From contig CAMTUU010000013.1 of the NCBI GenBank assembly GCA_947085045.1, positions 1 to 64,000 on the forward strand: a stretch of DNA of 64,000 bases. Direction: 5' to 3'. The notes beneath the pieces are model-generated. The model was not told the DNA's origin and ran no database searches. It saw nothing but the letters and a program-made list of their open reading frames with translations. Source of the stretch: Pseudolysinimonas_A sp947085045 (GTDB lineage Bacteria; Actinomycetota; Actinomycetes; Actinomycetales; Microbacteriaceae). Made by a program: the position numbers and the translations under genes. Positions 17,461 to 26,941 of this stretch are shown piece by piece. Numbering within the stretch: the stretch's first letter is position 1; every line of letters starts with the position of its first letter.

Positions 17461-17560
17461 ACCGCGGGTTGAGTGCCCGCGTCAGCGGGTGTATCGAAAC
17501 CGCCCCGAGTTACTCGGACGGAGGTTTCGATACACCGCTACGCGGCACTCAACCCGCGGT
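17461..17560. repeat. 100-bp imperfect palindrome between convergent genes
   Basis: The left arm (17461-17503) begins ACCGCGGGTTGAGTGCC and the right arm (17520-17560) is its near-exact reverse complement, both containing GTGTATCGAAACC. The centre CCGAG-TTA-CTCGG is itself palindromic. The whole could fold into a hairpin of about 40 bp. Similar GTTTCGATACACC...ACTCAACCCGCGG palindromes recur between genes in Microbacteriaceae as far as I recall. It may act as a bidirectional terminator or be a REP-like mobile palindrome. Confidence 0.85.
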
Positions 17561-17563
17561 TTG

Positions 17564-20044
17564 CTATTCGCGGAGCGTGGCGCCGAAGCGCTGCCCGGCG
17601 AGGGCCGCCCCGGCGAGCTTCGACTCCGAGGCCTCCGCCGCGGTGAGCGTGCGGTCAGGCCCGCGGAAGCGCAGTGCGAAGGTGAGCGACTTCGACCCCT
17701 CGGGCACCCCGGAACCGCGGTAGTCGTCGACCAGCCGCGCGTCCTCCAGAAGCTCCCCGGCGCCGGTGATGACGGCATCCCGCACCTCGCCGGCCGGAAC
17801 GTCGGCCGCGACGACGAGCGACAGATCTTGCGTGGCGGCCGGCAGCGTGCCGATCGGGCGTGCGGCGATCTCGGTCGCGCCGACGGCGAGCAGCGCGTCG
17901 AGGTCGAGCTCGGCGAGGGCGACCACGCCGGGCAGGTCGAGGTCGCGCGCGACCGACGGCAGCAGTTCGCCCGCGACGCCCACGACGGTGTCGCCGACCC
18001 GCAGCTCGGCCGTGCGACCCGGGTGCAGCACCGGATGCGATCCGGTGACCGGACGGATGTCGGCCGCGAGCGCGAGGCCCACCTCGGCGGCGGCGTCGAG
18101 CGCGTCCGCGAGTCCCGACGGCACCGCCGCCGCTCCCGGCTGGCGCGGCACGACGTCGCCGAGGAACAGCACGGCGACGTGACGCGGCTGCGCGGGCAGC
18201 GAGTCGGTCAGGCCGGCGAGCACGTCGACGTCGAGCGACACGGCGCCCGGCGGCAGCTCGGCGGTGCCGTGCGACGTGCCGGCCGTCGGCAGGTAGACGT
18301 GACCGATCTCGAACAGCGCGAGGTCGGTGAGCCCGCGCGAGAGGTTGCGGCGCGCGGTCTCGAGCAGCCCGGGCAGCAGCGAGCGGCGCAGGTACGACGT
18401 CTGCGGATCGATCGCGTTGGCGAGCTGCACGGCCGGAGCCCCGGGGTCGAAACGCTCGATCGTCGCCGCCGACTGGAACGGGTAGGCCAGCACCTCAGTG
18501 AGCCCCGCCGCGGCCAGCGTGTTGGCGAGGCGACGGGTGGCCTGCTGCGAGCGCGTCCAGCCGCGTCCGGGTGGGGCGGTCGGCAGCTCCGACGGGATGC
18601 GGTCGTAGCCGGTGATCCGGGCGACCTCCTCCACGAGCGAGGGCGCGTCGACGAGGTCGGGACGCCACGACGGCGGGGTCACGGTCCAGCGGTCGACGGT
18701 GGCGTCCACGGTCGCACCGACCAGCTCGAGCGTCGCCTGCACCTCGGAAGGCGGGTAGTCGACCCCGATGAGGGCGGCGGCGTCGCCGGGCGCGAAGGCG
18801 ATCGGAACCGGGGCGCCGAGGTAGGGCACCACGGTGCCGAGCGGGTCGATCGTGCCGCCGGCGAGCTGCACGAGCAGGTCAGCGACGCGCTGCGCGGCGA
18901 TCGGGCCGAGCGTCGGGTCGACCCCGCGCTCGAAGCGCTTGGAGGCCTCGCTCCACAGCTTGTGGCGGCGGGCGGTGCGGGCGACCGTCACCGGGTCGAA
19001 GTGCGCGGCCTCGACGAGGATGTCGGTCGTCGTGTCGGTGACCTCGGTGGCGAGTCCGCCCATGACGCCGGCCAGGCCGATCGCGCCCGAGTCGTCGGTG
19101 ATCAGGAGGTCGGAGACATCCAGTTTGCGCACCTGGCCGTCAAGCGTCTCGAGGGTCTCGCCCGGGGCCGCGCGGCGCACCACGATGCCGCCCTGCAGCT
19201 TGCCGAGGTCGTAGGTGTGGGTCGGCTGCCCGAGTTCGAGCATCACGTAGTTGCTGATGTCGACCGGCAGCGAGATCGAGCGGATGCCGGCGAGCTTGAG
19301 CCGCGCCACCATCTCGGGCGGGGTGGGCCGGGTGGGGTCGACGCCCCGCACGACGCGGGCGGCGAAGGCGTCGCAGCCGGCTCGTCCGCGGATCGGGGTG
19401 GCGTCGTCGACGACCACCGAGTAGCCGGACGCCTCCCCGACGGTCACCGCGAGCGCCGGGTCGCGGAACGACGCCCGGGTCGAGTGCGAGTACTCACGAG
19501 CGACGCCGCGGATCGAGAGCGCGTACCCGCGGTCGGGCGTGACGTTGATCTCCACCGCCGCGTCGTCGAGGCCGAGCAGCGCGATCGCATCCGCGCCGAC
19601 CTCGGGGTCGAGCCCGATCGTCGAAAGCCGCAGGATGCCGTCGTGCTCGTCGCCGAGTCCGAGTTCGCGCACCGACGCGATCATCCCGTCGGAGGTGTGG
19701 CCATAGGTCTTGCGGGCCGAGATCGGGAACGGACCGGGCAGCACGGCACCGGGCAGCGACACGACGACCTTGTCGCCGACGACGAAGTTGTGGGCGCCGC
19801 AGACGATTCCGCGCGGCTCGGACTCGCCGACATCCACCTGCACCCAGTTGATGGTTTTGCCGTTGCTCTGCGGTTCGGGGGTGAACTCGAGCACCTGGCC
19901 GACGACGACGGGTCCGGTCACGCCGAAGACGTGCACGTCCTCCTCCTCGAAGCCGACCTTCACCAGCGCGGCGTGGAGGTGCTCGAGGGTGACGTTCTCG
20001 GGCAGATCGACGTACTCGCCGAGCCAGCTGATCGGGACGCGCAT
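17564..20044 (-). CDS. pheT: phenylalanyl-tRNA synthetase beta subunit
   Basis: 826 residues, the normal length for the beta chain of the alpha2-beta2 PheRS. The order is an N-terminal MRVPISWLGEYVDLP, a tRNA-binding domain (about 40-150), B3/B4 editing (about 210-390), B5 (about 400-480) and the C-terminal anticodon-binding FDX-ACB domain ending FGATLRE. The start ATG at 20044 overlaps the pheS stop as TGATG. The open frame continues upstream into pheS but is not used. Confidence 0.97.
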   Translation of the reverse strand: MRVPISWLGEYVDLPENVTLEHLHAALVKVGFEEEDVHVFGVTGPVVVGQVLEFTPEPQSNGKTINWVQVDVGESEPRGIVCGAHNFVVGDKVVVSLPGAVLPGPFPISARKTYGHTSDGMIASVRELGLGDEHDGILRLSTIGLDPEVGADAIALLGLDDAAVEINVTPDRGYALSIRGVAREYSHSTRASFRDPALAVTVGEASGYSVVVDDATPIRGRAGCDAFAARVVRGVDPTRPTPPEMVARLKLAGIRSISLPVDISNYVMLELGQPTHTYDLGKLQGGIVVRRAAPGETLETLDGQVRKLDVSDLLITDDSGAIGLAGVMGGLATEVTDTTTDILVEAAHFDPVTVARTARRHKLWSEASKRFERGVDPTLGPIAAQRVADLLVQLAGGTIDPLGTVVPYLGAPVPIAFAPGDAAALIGVDYPPSEVQATLELVGATVDATVDRWTVTPPSWRPDLVDAPSLVEEVARITGYDRIPSELPTAPPGRGWTRSQQATRRLANTLAAAGLTEVLAYPFQSAATIERFDPGAPAVQLANAIDPQTSYLRRSLLPGLLETARRNLSRGLTDLALFEIGHVYLPTAGTSHGTAELPPGAVSLDVDVLAGLTDSLPAQPRHVAVLFLGDVVPRQPGAAAVPSGLADALDAAAEVGLALAADIRPVTGSHPVLHPGRTAELRVGDTVVGVAGELLPSVARDLDLPGVVALAELDLDALLAVGATEIAARPIGTLPAATQDLSLVVAADVPAGEVRDAVITGAGELLEDARLVDDYRGSGVPEGSKSLTFALRFRGPDRTLTAAEASESKLAGAALAGQRFGATLRE

Positions 20045-21075
20045 CAGACCACCATCCCGAACTGCTGCGAGAAGCGCACATCGCCCTCGACCATGTCCCG
20101 CATATCGTTCATGTCGTTGCGGAACTGCAGGGTGCGCTCGATGCCCATCCCGAAGGCGAAGCCCTGGTACACGGCCGGGTCGACCCCGGCGCTGCGCAGC
20201 ACGTTCGGATTCACCATCCCGCAGCCGCCCCACTCCACCCAGCGCGCGCCGCCTCTGGCATTCGGCTGCCAGACGTCCATCTCGGCCGACGGCTCGGTGA
20301 ACGGGAAGTAGTTCGGGCGCAGCCGGATCTGCGCGCCCTCGCCGAACATCGCCCGGGCGAGGTGCTCGAGGGTTCCGCGCAGGTGCGCCATCGTCAGACC
20401 CTTGTCGATCGCGATGCCCTCGATCTGGTGGAAGACCGGGGTGTGCGTGGCATCCAACTCGTCTTTGCGGAACACCTTGCCGGGCGCGACCACGTACAGC
20501 GGCAGCGGGCGCTCGAGCAGCGAGCGGATCTGTACGTTCGACGTCTGGCTGCGCAGCACGAGGTTGCGATCGGCTGGTTCGACATAGAAGGTGTCCTGCT
20601 CGCCCCGTGCGGGGTGGTCGGGGTCGATGTTGAGCGCGTCGAAGTTGAACCAGGCGTGCTCGAGCTCGGGGCCCTCCGCGACCTCCCAGCCCATGCCGAT
20701 GAAGATGTCACCCATCTGCTCCATCAGCAGCGAGAGCGGATGCCGAGCGCCGAGCCGCCGCCTCGACGGGACCGCCGTGACGTCGACCGCCTCGGCCGCG
20801 AGCCGGGCCGTCTCCTCGGCGACGAGGATGCGGCCCTCGGCCTCGGCGGCGGCGGCGTTCACCCGTCCCCGCGCCTCGCCGACGAGCTTCCCGGCGACGG
20901 CCTTCTGGTCGTTCGGCACCTCGCGCATCGACGCGTTGAGCTTCGACAGCGGGCTGCCCTCGGCGGTGTGCGCGGAGCGGGCGGCCTTCAGCTCGGCCGA
21001 ATCCTGCGCCTCGGCGAAGGCCGCGAGCGCCGCTTCGACGGCCCTGCTGACGGCGGGCTCGGTGATCTCGGACAC
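20044..21075 (-). CDS. pheS: phenylalanyl-tRNA synthetase alpha subunit
   Basis: Catalytic subunit, 343 residues, class II synthetase. It has the N-terminal coiled coil (residues ~20-85), then motif 2 (FRKDELDATHTPVFHQIEG) and motif 3 (GFAFGMGIERTLQFRND). The start is GTG at 21075. pheST lies upstream of the arg cluster as in other actinobacteria. Stop of the adjacent permease is 23 bp upstream on the same strand, so readthrough from the importer is possible. Confidence 0.97.
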   Translation of the reverse strand: MSEITEPAVSRAVEAALAAFAEAQDSAELKAARSAHTAEGSPLSKLNASMREVPNDQKAVAGKLVGEARGRVNAAAAEAEGRILVAEETARLAAEAVDVTAVPSRRRLGARHPLSLLMEQMGDIFIGMGWEVAEGPELEHAWFNFDALNIDPDHPARGEQDTFYVEPADRNLVLRSQTSNVQIRSLLERPLPLYVVAPGKVFRKDELDATHTPVFHQIEGIAIDKGLTMAHLRGTLEHLARAMFGEGAQIRLRPNYFPFTEPSAEMDVWQPNARGGARWVEWGGCGMVNPNVLRSAGVDPAVYQGFAFGMGIERTLQFRNDMNDMRDMVEGDVRFSQQFGMVV

Positions 21076-21097
21076 GAGTGTCGAGTTTAGCGGCGCG

Positions 21098-22006
21098 CTA
21101 CGGAGCGGATGTGCCCTGGCTCGTCGCCATCGGGTCGGACACGGTCGGCGTCGGTCGGCCGAACACGCCCCGCTTCGGGATGCGCGGCGCCGGACCCCCG
21201 GGACGCACCCGTCGCGCCACGAGCCGCGCGACGGTCGAGAGCGTCAGGTTGATCGCCAGGTACATCACCAAGGCGACGAGGAAGAGCGTGAAGATGAGGT
21301 TGCCGTCGCCCTTGCGCATCGTGTCGATGCGGAACAGGAGGTCGTCGTAGGAGATCACGTAGGCCAGCGCCGTGTCCTTCAACAGCACCACGAGCTGGGC
21401 GATGATGATCGGCAGCATGTTGCGCACCGCCTGCGGGAACTCGATCAGGAACCGGGTGCGCAACGGCGTCAGACCGATCGTCAGACCCGCCTCGCGCTGT
21501 CCGCGCGGCAGCGCCGCGACCCCCGAGCGCAGGATCTCGCCGATGATCGCCCCGTTGTACAGCGCCAGCGCCGTGACGCCGGCCCAGTAGGCACCGGTCG
21601 AGAACACCAGCAGCACGAAGAGCATCATCAGCAGCACGGGCATGCCGCGGAAGAACTCGAGCACGATCGTCGACGGCAGTCGGATCCAGCGCGACCGCGC
21701 CGTTCGCAGGAACGAGAACAGCACGCCGATGACGATCGCGAGCACGGCGGCGAGAGCGGCCATCCGGAGCGTGGCGAGCGCGCCCCCGAGCAGGAACCGC
21801 CAGATCGCGCGGTCGTTGAGGATCACCCACAGCGACGGGTCCGACAGCGGCCGGAGCTCGGCTCCCGACACCGAGGTGCGCGGCGACACGAACGCGACGA
21901 CGAGGAAGGCGACGAATCCGGCGAGCGCGAGCAGCACGATCGCGGTGATGACCCGGGCGCGGCGGCGTGCCTTCGGCCCCGGGGTGTCGTACAGCACGGT
22001 GCTCAT
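21098..22006 (-). CDS. amino acid ABC importer permease (GluD-like)
   Basis: A 302-residue inner-membrane permease of the polar amino acid (HisMQ/GluCD) family. The EAA-type loop reads REAGLTIGLTPLRTRFLIEFPQA, and five or six helices span residues 20-250. The C-terminal 40 residues are a Pro/Arg-rich tail. The start ATG at 22006 overlaps the other permease by 4 bp. In the gluABCD order it is the last gene. The importer pairs two permeases with one ATPase and a lipoprotein receptor. Confidence 0.92.
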   Translation of the reverse strand: MSTVLYDTPGPKARRRARVITAIVLLALAGFVAFLVVAFVSPRTSVSGAELRPLSDPSLWVILNDRAIWRFLLGGALATLRMAALAAVLAIVIGVLFSFLRTARSRWIRLPSTIVLEFFRGMPVLLMMLFVLLVFSTGAYWAGVTALALYNGAIIGEILRSGVAALPRGQREAGLTIGLTPLRTRFLIEFPQAVRNMLPIIIAQLVVLLKDTALAYVISYDDLLFRIDTMRKGDGNLIFTLFLVALVMYLAINLTLSTVARLVARRVRPGGPAPRIPKRGVFGRPTPTVSDPMATSQGTSAP

Positions 22007-22668
22007 CGCAGCACCGCGACCTTCTTCTCGACGAAGCTCGCGATCAGGCCGAGCGTGACCGTGACGACCAGGTAGAGCACCGCCACGGCGAGCAGCACCG
22101 GCACGGCCTGCGCCGTGCGTTCGATCAACAGGCGGCCGGAGGCGAACATCTCCACCACGAAGAAGCCGCCCGCGACGGATGTGTTCTTGGTGAGGGCGAT
22201 CAGGACGTTGATGATCGGCGGGACGACCACGCGGACGGCCTGCGGAAGGATCACCAGGGTCAGGGTTTGGCCGAAGTCGAGGCCGATCGAGCGCGCGGCC
22301 TCGGCCTGCCCCACCGGGATGCTGTTGATGCCCGAACGGATCGCCTCGGCGATGAACGGGGCCGTGTAAAGGGTGAGGCCGATGGCGGCCAGGACGAAGT
22401 AGAACTGCTGGGGCGAGAGCCCCGGAAACCGCACGCCGAGGAACGGCAGCACGAATGCAGACCCGAGCAGCACCAGCGTCAGAGGGGTGTTGCGGAAGAT
22501 CTCGGTGTAGCCGACGGCGATGGCCCGCAACGGGGCGATCGGGCTGACCCGGAGCCCGGCGACGATCGAACCGAGCACGAGCGCCCCGACCCCCGCGATG
22601 GCGAGCAACGCGAGAGTGAGCAGGAATCCGGACACCAGGATGTCGAGATTGTCGAGTACGGCGGTCAT
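22003..22668 (-). CDS. amino acid ABC importer permease (GluC-like)
   Basis: A 221-residue permease of the same family, with the EAA loop GQAEAARSIGLDFGQTLTLVILPQA and a typical TEIFRNTPLTLVL segment in the first half. About five membrane helices. It starts at ATG 22668 and overlaps the next permease by 4 bp, consistent with forming a heterodimer in a fixed ratio. Confidence 0.93.
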   Translation of the reverse strand: MTAVLDNLDILVSGFLLTLALLAIAGVGALVLGSIVAGLRVSPIAPLRAIAVGYTEIFRNTPLTLVLLGSAFVLPFLGVRFPGLSPQQFYFVLAAIGLTLYTAPFIAEAIRSGINSIPVGQAEAARSIGLDFGQTLTLVILPQAVRVVVPPIINVLIALTKNTSVAGGFFVVEMFASGRLLIERTAQAVPVLLAVAVLYLVVTVTLGLIASFVEKKVAVLR

Positions 22669-22746
22669 CCTGCTCCTCTCGCGGGCGCGGGTCTGTCAGC
22701 GGTCGGACGGATGCCGGGGGCGGCATGCCCCCGGCATCCGGTCATA

Positions 22747-23661
22747 TCAGTAGCGGTCGACGGTCGGGGTCGAGTCCGGGAGGTCGATGACGACCCCCAC
22801 GGTGTCCTCCCACGCGCGCGCCCACTCGCCCGACGTGAAGGCGGCATCCAGCACGTCGTTGATCCACGACCGCAGTTCGGTGTCCTCGAGCGGCACCCCG
22901 ATGCCGTACGGCTCCTCGGTGAAGGGGGCGTTCAGCAGCTCGAACTCACCCTCGTTCGCATAGGCGAGCCCCGACAGGATGACGTTGTCGGTCGTCACCG
23001 CGACGGCCTGACCGTTGCGGATCGGCTCGAGGCAGTCGGCATAACTGCCCGACGCGAGGATGTTCGACGTGTACTCGCCGATGTTGGTGATCGACGTCGA
23101 GCCGGTCTGCGTGCAGATCGTCTTGTCCGGGTTCTCCGAGAACCACTCCGGACCGGTGATGCCCTCCGGGTTGCCGGCGGCGACCAGGATGTCCTGACCC
23201 GCGATGTAGTAAGGTCCGGCGAAGCCGACGAGCAGCTTGCGGGCATCGTTGATCGTGTAGGTGGCGATCACGATGTCGACCTGGTCGGTCTGCAGGAACG
23301 GCTCGCGGTTGGACGAGACGGTGTTGACCCACTCGATGTTCGCCTCATCGATGCCGAGCTGGTCGGCGATGATCTTGCCCATCTCGACGTCGAAGCCTTC
23401 GGGGTCGCCCGTCGCGGCGTTGGTCAGCCCGAAGAGGGGCTGATCGGTCTTGACGCCGATGCGGATGGTGCCGGCCGCGGCCAGATCGGCCATCGTGGTG
23501 CCGTCGGCATAGGGCACCTCCGGCATGCCCGAGCTCTCCTCGGTGGGGTCGGTCTCCGGGTCGGGCGCCGACGAGTCGGTGCATCCGGCCAGGACGAGCG
23601 CGCCGACCACGGCGAGTGCTCCCAGACTGAACTTCGCTGTGCGTGTGCTGCGGAATCTCAT
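22747..23661 (-). CDS. amino acid ABC importer substrate-binding lipoprotein (GluB-like)
   Basis: A 304-residue extracytoplasmic receptor. The N-terminus has an Arg-containing signal, a hydrophobic core, and the lipobox LAGC (Cys 26), so the mature protein is membrane anchored. Family 3 binding-protein motifs include GVKTDQPLFG, FDVEMGKIIADQLG and VDIVIATYTIN. The start ATG at 23661 has a strong GGAGGAA site. The resemblance to glutamate receptors and the gene order suggest glutamate or another polar amino acid; the exact substrate is not proven. Confidence 0.93.
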   Translation of the reverse strand: MRFRSTRTAKFSLGALAVVGALVLAGCTDSSAPDPETDPTEESSGMPEVPYADGTTMADLAAAGTIRIGVKTDQPLFGLTNAATGDPEGFDVEMGKIIADQLGIDEANIEWVNTVSSNREPFLQTDQVDIVIATYTINDARKLLVGFAGPYYIAGQDILVAAGNPEGITGPEWFSENPDKTICTQTGSTSITNIGEYTSNILASGSYADCLEPIRNGQAVAVTTDNVILSGLAYANEGEFELLNAPFTEEPYGIGVPLEDTELRSWINDVLDAAFTSGEWARAWEDTVGVVIDLPDSTPTVDRY

Positions 23662-23698
23662 GGTTCCTCCCTTGCCATGCGTTCCCCTCCCACCGGTA

Positions 23699-24436
23699 TT
23701 AGTGGGTGAGGATCTTCGACAGGAAGTCCTTCGCCCGGTCAGAGCGCGGCTTCGTGAAGAAGTTCTCAGGTGGCGCCTCTTCGACGAGGGCACCGTCCGC
23801 CATGAAGAGCACGCGGTTCGCGGCTTTCCGGGCGAATCCCATCTCATGCGTGACGACGATCATCGTCATGCCGTCTTTGGCGAGGCCGACCATGACGTCG
23901 AGCACCTCGTTGATCATCTCGGGGTCGAGAGCGGACGTGGGCTCATCGAAGAGCATCAGCTTCGGCTCCATCGCGAGCGATCGGGCGATCGCGACACGCT
24001 GCTGCTGACCGCCGGAGAGCTGGGCCGGCAACTTGTCGGCCTGATTCGCGACACCCACCCGGTCGAGCAGCTCCATCCCGCGCTTCTTCGCCTCGCCGGG
24101 TGTGCGGCCGCGCACCTTGATCGGCCCGAGGGTGACGTTCTCGAGCACCGTCTTGTGCGCGAACAGGTTGAACGCCTGGAAGACCATGCCGACGTCCGCC
24201 CGGAGCTGGGCGAGTTCGCGCCCCTCCTCGGGCAGCGGCACGCCGTCGATGAGGATGCGCCCGGAGTCGATCGTCTCGAGCCGGTTGATCGCGCGGCAGA
24301 GGGTCGACTTGCCCGAGCCGGACGGCCCGATGACGACGACGACCTCCCCCTTGTCGACCTTCGTCGTGATCCCCTTCAGCACGTGCAACTCGCCGAAGTG
24401 CTTGTCGACGTCCTCGAGGACGAGCAGGGGCTCCAT
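23699..24436 (-). CDS. amino acid ABC importer ATPase (GluA-like)
   Basis: A 245-residue ATPase of the GlnQ/HisP/GluA family. Walker A GPSGSGKST (about residue 37), Q-loop VFQAFNLF, signature LSGGQQQR, Walker B LMLFDEPT and the switch VTHEMGFARK are complete. The start ATG at 24436 gives the family-typical MEPLLVLEDVDKHFG. The frame is open for 17 codons upstream. A GGAGG lies too far (19 nt) for this ATG and instead fits a 3-codon mini-ORF at 24441-24452. Confidence 0.94.
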   Translation of the reverse strand: MEPLLVLEDVDKHFGELHVLKGITTKVDKGEVVVVIGPSGSGKSTLCRAINRLETIDSGRILIDGVPLPEEGRELAQLRADVGMVFQAFNLFAHKTVLENVTLGPIKVRGRTPGEAKKRGMELLDRVGVANQADKLPAQLSGGQQQRVAIARSLAMEPKLMLFDEPTSALDPEMINEVLDVMVGLAKDGMTMIVVTHEMGFARKAANRVLFMADGALVEEAPPENFFTKPRSDRAKDFLSKILTH

Positions 24437-24440
24437 CCGA

Positions 24441-24452
24441 TCAGTCGAGCAT
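24441..24452 (-). other. three-codon mini-ORF (Met-Leu-Asp) before the gluA-like gene
   Basis: On the minus strand ATG CTC GAC TGA follows GGAGG at 24460-24456 with a short spacing and ends 4 bp before the main ATG at 24436. Translation of this minimal frame could position ribosomes for re-initiation at the ATPase start. It could also be chance. Confidence 0.35.
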
Positions 24453-24523
24453 GACCCTCCGACGAGGGGCAACGCCCTTGACGCCAACTCAGCCTTCTGC
24501 CAGGAAGACGTAACCCCGACGAC

Positions 24524-25318
24524 TCAGGAACGTTGGGCGAACGCCGACTCGTAGAGGCAGACGGATGCCGCGGTCGCCAGGTTGAGCGACTCCGCGTTTC
24601 CGTAGATGGGCACCTTCACGACGCGGTCGGCGAGCCTCAGCAGCTCGTCGGGCAGCCCGTGCGCCTCGTTGCCGAAAACCCAGGCGGTCGGCGCGGCGAG
24701 CAGATTCCGCACGCGCGGCAGATCGGCGCCCTTCACGTCGGCGGCGAGCACCTGCAGTCCGGCGGCCCGCACGGCGGCGAGCGCTTCGCTGAGGGTGCCG
24801 TTCTGCGCGACCGGCAGATGGAAGATCGAACCGGTCGTCGAGCGCACGACCTTGGGGTTGTAGGCATCCACGCTGTTGCCGGTGAAGATGACCCCGTCGG
24901 CGCCGGCGGCGTCCGCGGCTCGGATGATGGTGCCCGCGTTTCCGGGGTCACGCACCTCTTCGAGGATCGCGACCAGCCGTGGCTCGCGGACGAGCAGATC
25001 CTCGAGCGCGACCGGGAACTGCCGCGCCGTCGCGAGCACCCCCTGCGGGGTCACGGTGTCGGCCATCGTTTCGAGCACCGCGTCGGAGACGGTCTCGACC
25101 TCGAGCCCGCGCTCGATCGCCCTCTGCACCAGGTCCGCGTAACGGTCGCGACCCTGCGAGGTGACGTACAGGTCGACGAGCGACTCGGGCCGGTGCACGA
25201 GAGCCTCCTGCACCGCCTGCGGTCCCTCGACGAGGAACAGGCCGGTCTCAGCGCGCGCCTGGCGCTTGGCGAGCTTGGCGACGGATCGAACCCGCGGGGA
25301 ACGCGGATTGTCGAGCAT
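24524..25318 (-). CDS. TrmH/SpoU-family RNA 2'-O-methyltransferase
   Basis: A 264-residue SPOUT enzyme. An N-terminal substrate-binding domain (about 1-100, with GLFLVEGPQAVQEAL) precedes the knotted catalytic domain: motif 1 EEVRDPGNAGTIIRAADAAG, motif 2 VFGNEAHGL and motif 3 IYGNAESLNLATAASVCLYE. It is the class often annotated as rRNA methyltransferase next to infC-rpmI-rplT. Target nucleotide not determined. Start ATG 25318. Confidence 0.9.
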   Translation of the reverse strand: MLDNPRSPRVRSVAKLAKRQARAETGLFLVEGPQAVQEALVHRPESLVDLYVTSQGRDRYADLVQRAIERGLEVETVSDAVLETMADTVTPQGVLATARQFPVALEDLLVREPRLVAILEEVRDPGNAGTIIRAADAAGADGVIFTGNSVDAYNPKVVRSTTGSIFHLPVAQNGTLSEALAAVRAAGLQVLAADVKGADLPRVRNLLAAPTAWVFGNEAHGLPDELLRLADRVVKVPIYGNAESLNLATAASVCLYESAFAQRS

Positions 25319-25390
25319 GCCCTCAGGCTACGGGGGCGGGATGAACGGAGCGTGAAGGCTCGCGCGAACGCCGCGGCGACGGAGGGGGAA

Positions 25391-25432
25391 ATGACGAGAG
25401 GGACCCCCGCGTGCGGGAATCCCTCTCGTCAT
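25391..25432 (-). terminator. intrinsic-type terminator after rplT
   Basis: ATGACGAGAGGGA (25391-25403) and TCCCTCTCGTCAT (25420-25432) are perfect 13-bp arms, and the loop pairs further through CCCGC/GCGGG. On the minus strand the hairpin is followed by TTTCCCCC. It lies 22 bp after the rplT stop. An alternative hairpin (25427-25448) shares its arm. Confidence 0.75.
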
Positions 25433-25448
25433 AGAACCCTCTATGACG
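25427..25448 (-). other. alternative hairpin overlapping the rplT terminator
   Basis: CGTCATAGA (25427-25435), loop ACCC, TCTATGACG (25440-25448) form a perfect 9-bp stem. It uses the same CGTCAT bases as one arm of the larger terminator hairpin, so the two structures exclude each other. On the minus strand this stem is transcribed first. Confidence 0.55.
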
Positions 25449-25453
25449 ACCGA

Positions 25454-25840
25454 TCAGGCGGCGTCGGACTTCGCGTTGACGTCCTCCGGCAGCGCGGCCT
25501 TCGCGGCGGCGACCAGGCCGGCGAACGTCGCGGGCTCGTTCACGGCGAGGTCGGCGAGGATGCGGCGATCGACCTCGATGCCGGCCAGACCCAGACCCTG
25601 GATCAGACGGTTGTAGGTGAGGCCGTTCGCGCGGGCCGCGGCGTTGATGCGCTGGATCCAGAGCCGACGGAACTCGCCCTTCTTCGCGCGACGATCGCGG
25701 TAGGCGTAGACGAGGGAGTGGGTGACCTGCTCCTTCGCCTTGCGGTAGAGGCGCGACCGCTGGCCGCGGTAGCCCTCGGCGCGCTCGAGGATCGTACGAC
25801 GCTTCTTGGCGGCGTTGACCGCTCTCTTGACACGTGCCAT
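25454..25840 (-). CDS. rplT: 50S ribosomal protein L20
   Basis: 128 residues; binds 23S rRNA early in large-subunit assembly. The N-terminus MARVKRAVNAAKKRRTILERAEGYRG and the AYRDRRAKKGEFRRLWI and INAAAR motifs are diagnostic. The C-terminus extends ~10 residues beyond the core (ALPEDVNAKSDAA). Third gene of infC-rpmI-rplT. In other bacteria L20 represses this operon by binding the leader; no such site could be defined here. Confidence 0.98.
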   Translation of the reverse strand: MARVKRAVNAAKKRRTILERAEGYRGQRSRLYRKAKEQVTHSLVYAYRDRRAKKGEFRRLWIQRINAAARANGLTYNRLIQGLGLAGIEVDRRILADLAVNEPATFAGLVAAAKAALPEDVNAKSDAA

Positions 25841-25868
25841 TTTGCTTTTCCTTAGTCCTGGGCCGGGC

Positions 25869-26055
25869 TTACTTGCCGAGCAGACGCTTGATGACCTTGG
25901 CGTCCTGCGGCTTGAGGACGACTTCCTGATTCAGCCGACGGGTCAGCTTCGAGGACTTGCCCTCGAGGTTGTGGCGCATGCCCGCGCCCTGCTTCATGAC
26001 CTTGCCGCTGCCGGTGATCTTGAAACGCTTCTTGGCACCGGAGTGCGTCTTCTGC

Positions 26056-26063
<8 letters not shown>
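25869..26063 (-). CDS. rpmI: 50S ribosomal protein L35
   Basis: 64 residues, the standard size. The start MPKQKTHSGAKKRFKITGSGK is characteristic, followed by HNLEGKSSKLTRRLNQ. The start ATG at 26063 lies inside the last codons of infC (8-bp overlap), so translation is probably coupled. Confidence 0.98.
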
Positions 26064-26703
<640 letters not shown>

Positions 26704-26941
26704 TAGTGGGTTCCTTTCGTTGCAGAACACGAAGGAAGCATCCACGCAGCGACGCCGTTCACCAGAACATCGGCACTGCACTCACCCTGACTACCGGCCC
26801 CCGCTCTGTTTCGAGAGCACGTCCGGCGGAGTGAAATTCGACCCGTTAGCCTAGGAGCGGCTTGCAGGTGGGAGGATTCTCCGCTTCGTTACCGGGGAGG
26901 TGGCCCCGGAGCCCGGATCAGAATAGCAGAGGACTCCTTCT
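26704..26941. other. divergent intergenic region infC / DUF1844 gene
   Basis: 238 bp. It holds the infC leader on the minus strand and the short upstream region of the plus-strand gene. A TAGGCT around 26850 (minus) is a possible -10 for infC but I could not find a matching -35. No gene seen. Confidence 0.4.
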
